Shown here piece after piece: positions 6,380-7,100 of a DNA stretch of 7,100 nucleotides (position 1 is its first letter; each line of letters starts with the position of its first letter). This DNA is from JBEKJU01 sp050011095. Its GTDB lineage: Bacteria > Desulfobacterota > Syntrophorhabdia > Syntrophorhabdales > WCHB1-27. The position numbers and the translations under genes were made by a program. Where the stretch lies: NCBI GenBank assembly GCA_050011095.1, contig JBEKJU010000234.1, forward strand, positions 1 through 7,100. The letters are read 5' to 3'. The notes beneath the pieces are model-generated. The model was given only the letters and a program-made list of their open reading frames with translations, was not told the DNA's origin and did not search any database.

Positions 6380-6784
6380 CTAATCTAAGAAAAGGCTCTC
6401 GAAATCCCTTGGGGCAAGTATTTTTGTGCCGCCATACTGCTTAATCACGAGGAGGTCCTCGTCGCCGGTCACGAGGTAGTCGGCCCCTCTTGCTGAGGCG
6501 CAGGCGAGAATTTTGTCGTCGTCCGGGTCCCTGCTTGTCGGGTCGATTGGGTCAACCTCACTGCACATTTCACTTGTTGCATCGGCCAAAAGGTTGCGGA
6601 CGTCGGATAATTCTGATTGCGAAAGAGAAAACTTCCGGAGAAGGACCTCTTCAAATTCCGCGATGATCTCGGGACTAAGAACAAGGTCGTATCCTTTCTT
6701 CCGGGCCCTCATCAGGAGTTTGGAACAGATGCCCTCCGAAAGAAACGCGGCCACGAGGACATTGGTGTCGAGAACGACCTTCAC
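6380..6784 (-). CDS. PIN-domain toxin of a toxin-antitoxin pair (PIN_3/VapC-like ribonuclease)
   Basis: I choose the GTG at 6784-6782 as start. It gives 134 residues, begins exactly at the conserved first strand (KVVLDTNVLVAAFLSEG), and overlaps the antitoxin stop as GTGA. Longer in-frame versions reaching to 6865 merely read the antitoxin region out of frame. The acidic residues of PIN nucleases are all present: Asp6 (LDTNV), Glu43 or Glu46 (SPEIIAEFEEVL), Asp90 (DPDDDKILACA) and Asp108/Asp110 (VTGDEDLL). PIN toxins are Mg-dependent ribonucleases that stop growth by cutting tRNA or other RNA, held in check by a co-expressed antitoxin. This one belongs to the subgroup usually annotated as PIN-family TA toxin. 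It ends with TAG. The gene looks intact although its antitoxin is broken. The RNA target is unknown. Confidence 0.9.
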   Translation of the reverse strand: MKVVLDTNVLVAAFLSEGICSKLLMRARKKGYDLVLSPEIIAEFEEVLLRKFSLSQSELSDVRNLLADATSEMCSEVDPIDPTSRDPDDDKILACASARGADYLVTGDEDLLVIKQYGGTKILAPRDFESLFLD

Positions 6785-6914
6785 GACACCACTTTGAACA
6801 CATCTTCCTCGGTGACAATCCCGGCGGCCTTTGCCTTCTTCACCAGCCCTTCGCCAGGGCATCAAGCTCCGCTGCCATCTGATCGGACAGACTCACCGAT
6901 AATACCGTCCTCAT
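6781..6914 (-). pseudogene. Ribbon-helix-helix antitoxin with internal deletion and frame break
   Basis: The ATG at 6914-6912, after AGAGGTGAGG, opens MRTVLSVSLSDQMAAELDAL then AKGW and a TGA at 6842-6840. The first part is a typical CopG/RHH beta strand and first helix (DNA binding and dimerisation). In another frame the end reads VKKAKAAGIVTEEDVFKVVS and stops at TGA 6783-6781, overlapping the toxin GTG. That tail is what PIN_3-linked antitoxins usually end with (KAxAAGIxTDEDVFxIxS). Antitoxins of this kind normally have about 75-90 codons, but only 134 bases remain. Roughly 100 bases covering the second helix and linker have been lost near 6843-6850, and the frame is not restored. Translation now stops 57 bases before the toxin start, so translational coupling should also be lost. 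Confidence 0.8.
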
Positions 6915-6926
6915 TAACCTCACCTC

Positions 6927-6946
6927 TTATACTACAATACACTACA
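6927..6946 (-). promoter_or_regulatory. Candidate autoregulatory operator: TGTAGT repeated at 10-bp spacing
   Basis: On the minus strand TGTAGTGTAT (6946-6937) is followed directly by TGTAGTATAA (6936-6927). The two TGTAGT half-sites are one helical turn apart and overlap the -10 box. RHH antitoxins typically bind such spaced repeats to repress their own operon. Inference from position and spacing only. Confidence 0.4.
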
Positions 6947-6962
6947 CAGGTGGTGTTGTCAA
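6934..6962 (-). promoter_or_regulatory. Sigma-70 promoter of the toxin-antitoxin locus
   Basis: On the minus strand TTGACA (6962-6957) is followed after exactly 17 bases by TATTGT (6939-6934), a perfect -35 and a 4-of-6 -10. It lies about 20 bases upstream of the antitoxin ATG with its GAGGTGAGG ribosome binding site, so the promoter appears intact although the antitoxin gene is not. Confidence 0.65.
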
Positions 6963-7012
6963 GGTCCGGCAAATCCGGGGCAGCGTATCATATCTTGTGT
7001 CAGAGGTAGAAG

Positions 7013-7070
7013 ATCGGGTACCTTCCTTAAAAAGAACGACCAATTCTTCAATAAGGAGGAGGTACCCGAT
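7013..7070 (+). promoter_or_regulatory. Long hairpin enclosing the Shine-Dalgarno and start codon of the next ORF
   Basis: ATCGGGTACC (7013-7022) is perfectly complementary to GGTACCCGAT (7061-7070). T7023 pairs with A7060. After a 2-base bulge (7058-7059) TCCTTA (7024-7029) pairs with TAAGGA (7052-7057). Inside this, AAGAA (7032-7036) pairs with TTCTT (7044-7048). The AAGGAGGAGG ribosome binding site and the first two bases of the ATG at 7069 are in the closed stem, so translation from this RNA should be low. Such structures protect transposase genes from read-through transcription, although in known cases only transcripts starting outside form the hairpin. Confidence 0.75.
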
Positions 7071-7100
7071 GGAACAGCAGATTGTCATCAAGAATCTACC
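7069..7100 (+). CDS. Start of an ORF of unknown function, cut by window edge (possible transposase)
   Basis: The ATG at 7069 stands behind AAGGAGGAGG (7053-7062) and begins MEQQIVIKNL. Only ten full codons are visible, too few to assign a family. The hairpin over its start, and the similarity of the upstream stretch 6988-7020 to a possible IS scar at 4683-4726, make a transposase plausible, but this is inference. Confidence 0.5.
   Translation, partial: MEQQIVIKNL

Noticed and set aside
5871..6383. 170-codon plus-strand ORF across the IS right end
   Set aside because: It is antisense to the minus-strand pseudogene with family-like words, and it starts inside the transposase gene.
6785..6865. 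N-terminal extension of the PIN toxin to 6865
   Set aside because: This stretch is the antitoxin gene read in the wrong frame. The GTG at 6784 gives the standard PIN start and a GTGA overlap.
6938..6947. GTGTAGTGT on the minus strand, also present in the IS630 right end
   Set aside because: It is a nine-base match with no flanking similarity and is explained by the promoter/operator words. It is probably coincidence.
1..7100. CRISPR array, tRNA or rRNA genes
   Set aside because: No regularly spaced repeats, and no tRNA- or rRNA-like sequence recognised on either strand.

Overview
The window looks like an accessory, decaying stretch of a bacterial chromosome. I estimate GC in the mid-50s percent by eye. 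The PAS sensor, the membrane-free multi-HAMP chemoreceptor beside cheW, the acyl-CoA ligase remnant and the PIN toxin locus together resemble genomes of anaerobic Desulfobacterota (former Deltaproteobacteria, of the Geobacter or Syntrophorhabdus kind). That placement is inference from gene style, not from a marker gene.

Layout. On the left, a minus-strand PAS-domain signalling protein runs off the window edge (1-669). After a 343-base gap come two plus-strand gene scraps: the first ~80 codons of an AMP-forming acyl-CoA synthetase, broken by a frameshift (1013-1253), and a linker piece of a PAS-type sensor kinase (1317-1487). A 560-base stretch with no recognisable gene follows. The best-preserved gene is a 707-residue soluble methyl-accepting chemotaxis protein (2048-4171) with a 108-base exact internal repeat. 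Fourteen bases later comes cheW (4186-~4650), complete in similarity but cut by two in-frame TAG codons. An IS630-family element (4729-5935), with matching ends and TA at both borders, follows. Its transposase is full length but has glycine where the family's third catalytic residue (Glu) belongs.

Right of the IS, on the minus strand, lie a broken conserved gene of unknown function (5938-6314: stop codon, internal deletion, end cut off by the IS), an intact PIN-domain toxin (6380-6784), and its ribbon-helix-helix antitoxin (6781-6914), which has lost its middle and its frame although its promoter looks intact. At the right edge a plus-strand ORF begins at 7069. Its Shine-Dalgarno sequence and start codon are buried in a long hairpin, an arrangement known for transposase genes.

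How the genes fit together. The MCP and CheW would form a receptor-coupling pair feeding a CheA kinase encoded elsewhere. If TAG is read as stop, the coupler is lost and the receptor must use another CheW. The PIN locus is a toxin-antitoxin pair with a damaged antitoxin. I found no convincing new multi-gene system. The more unusual signals are the double-amber cheW, the sequestered start at the right edge, the catalytically altered transposase, the orphaned toxin and the homogenised receptor repeat.
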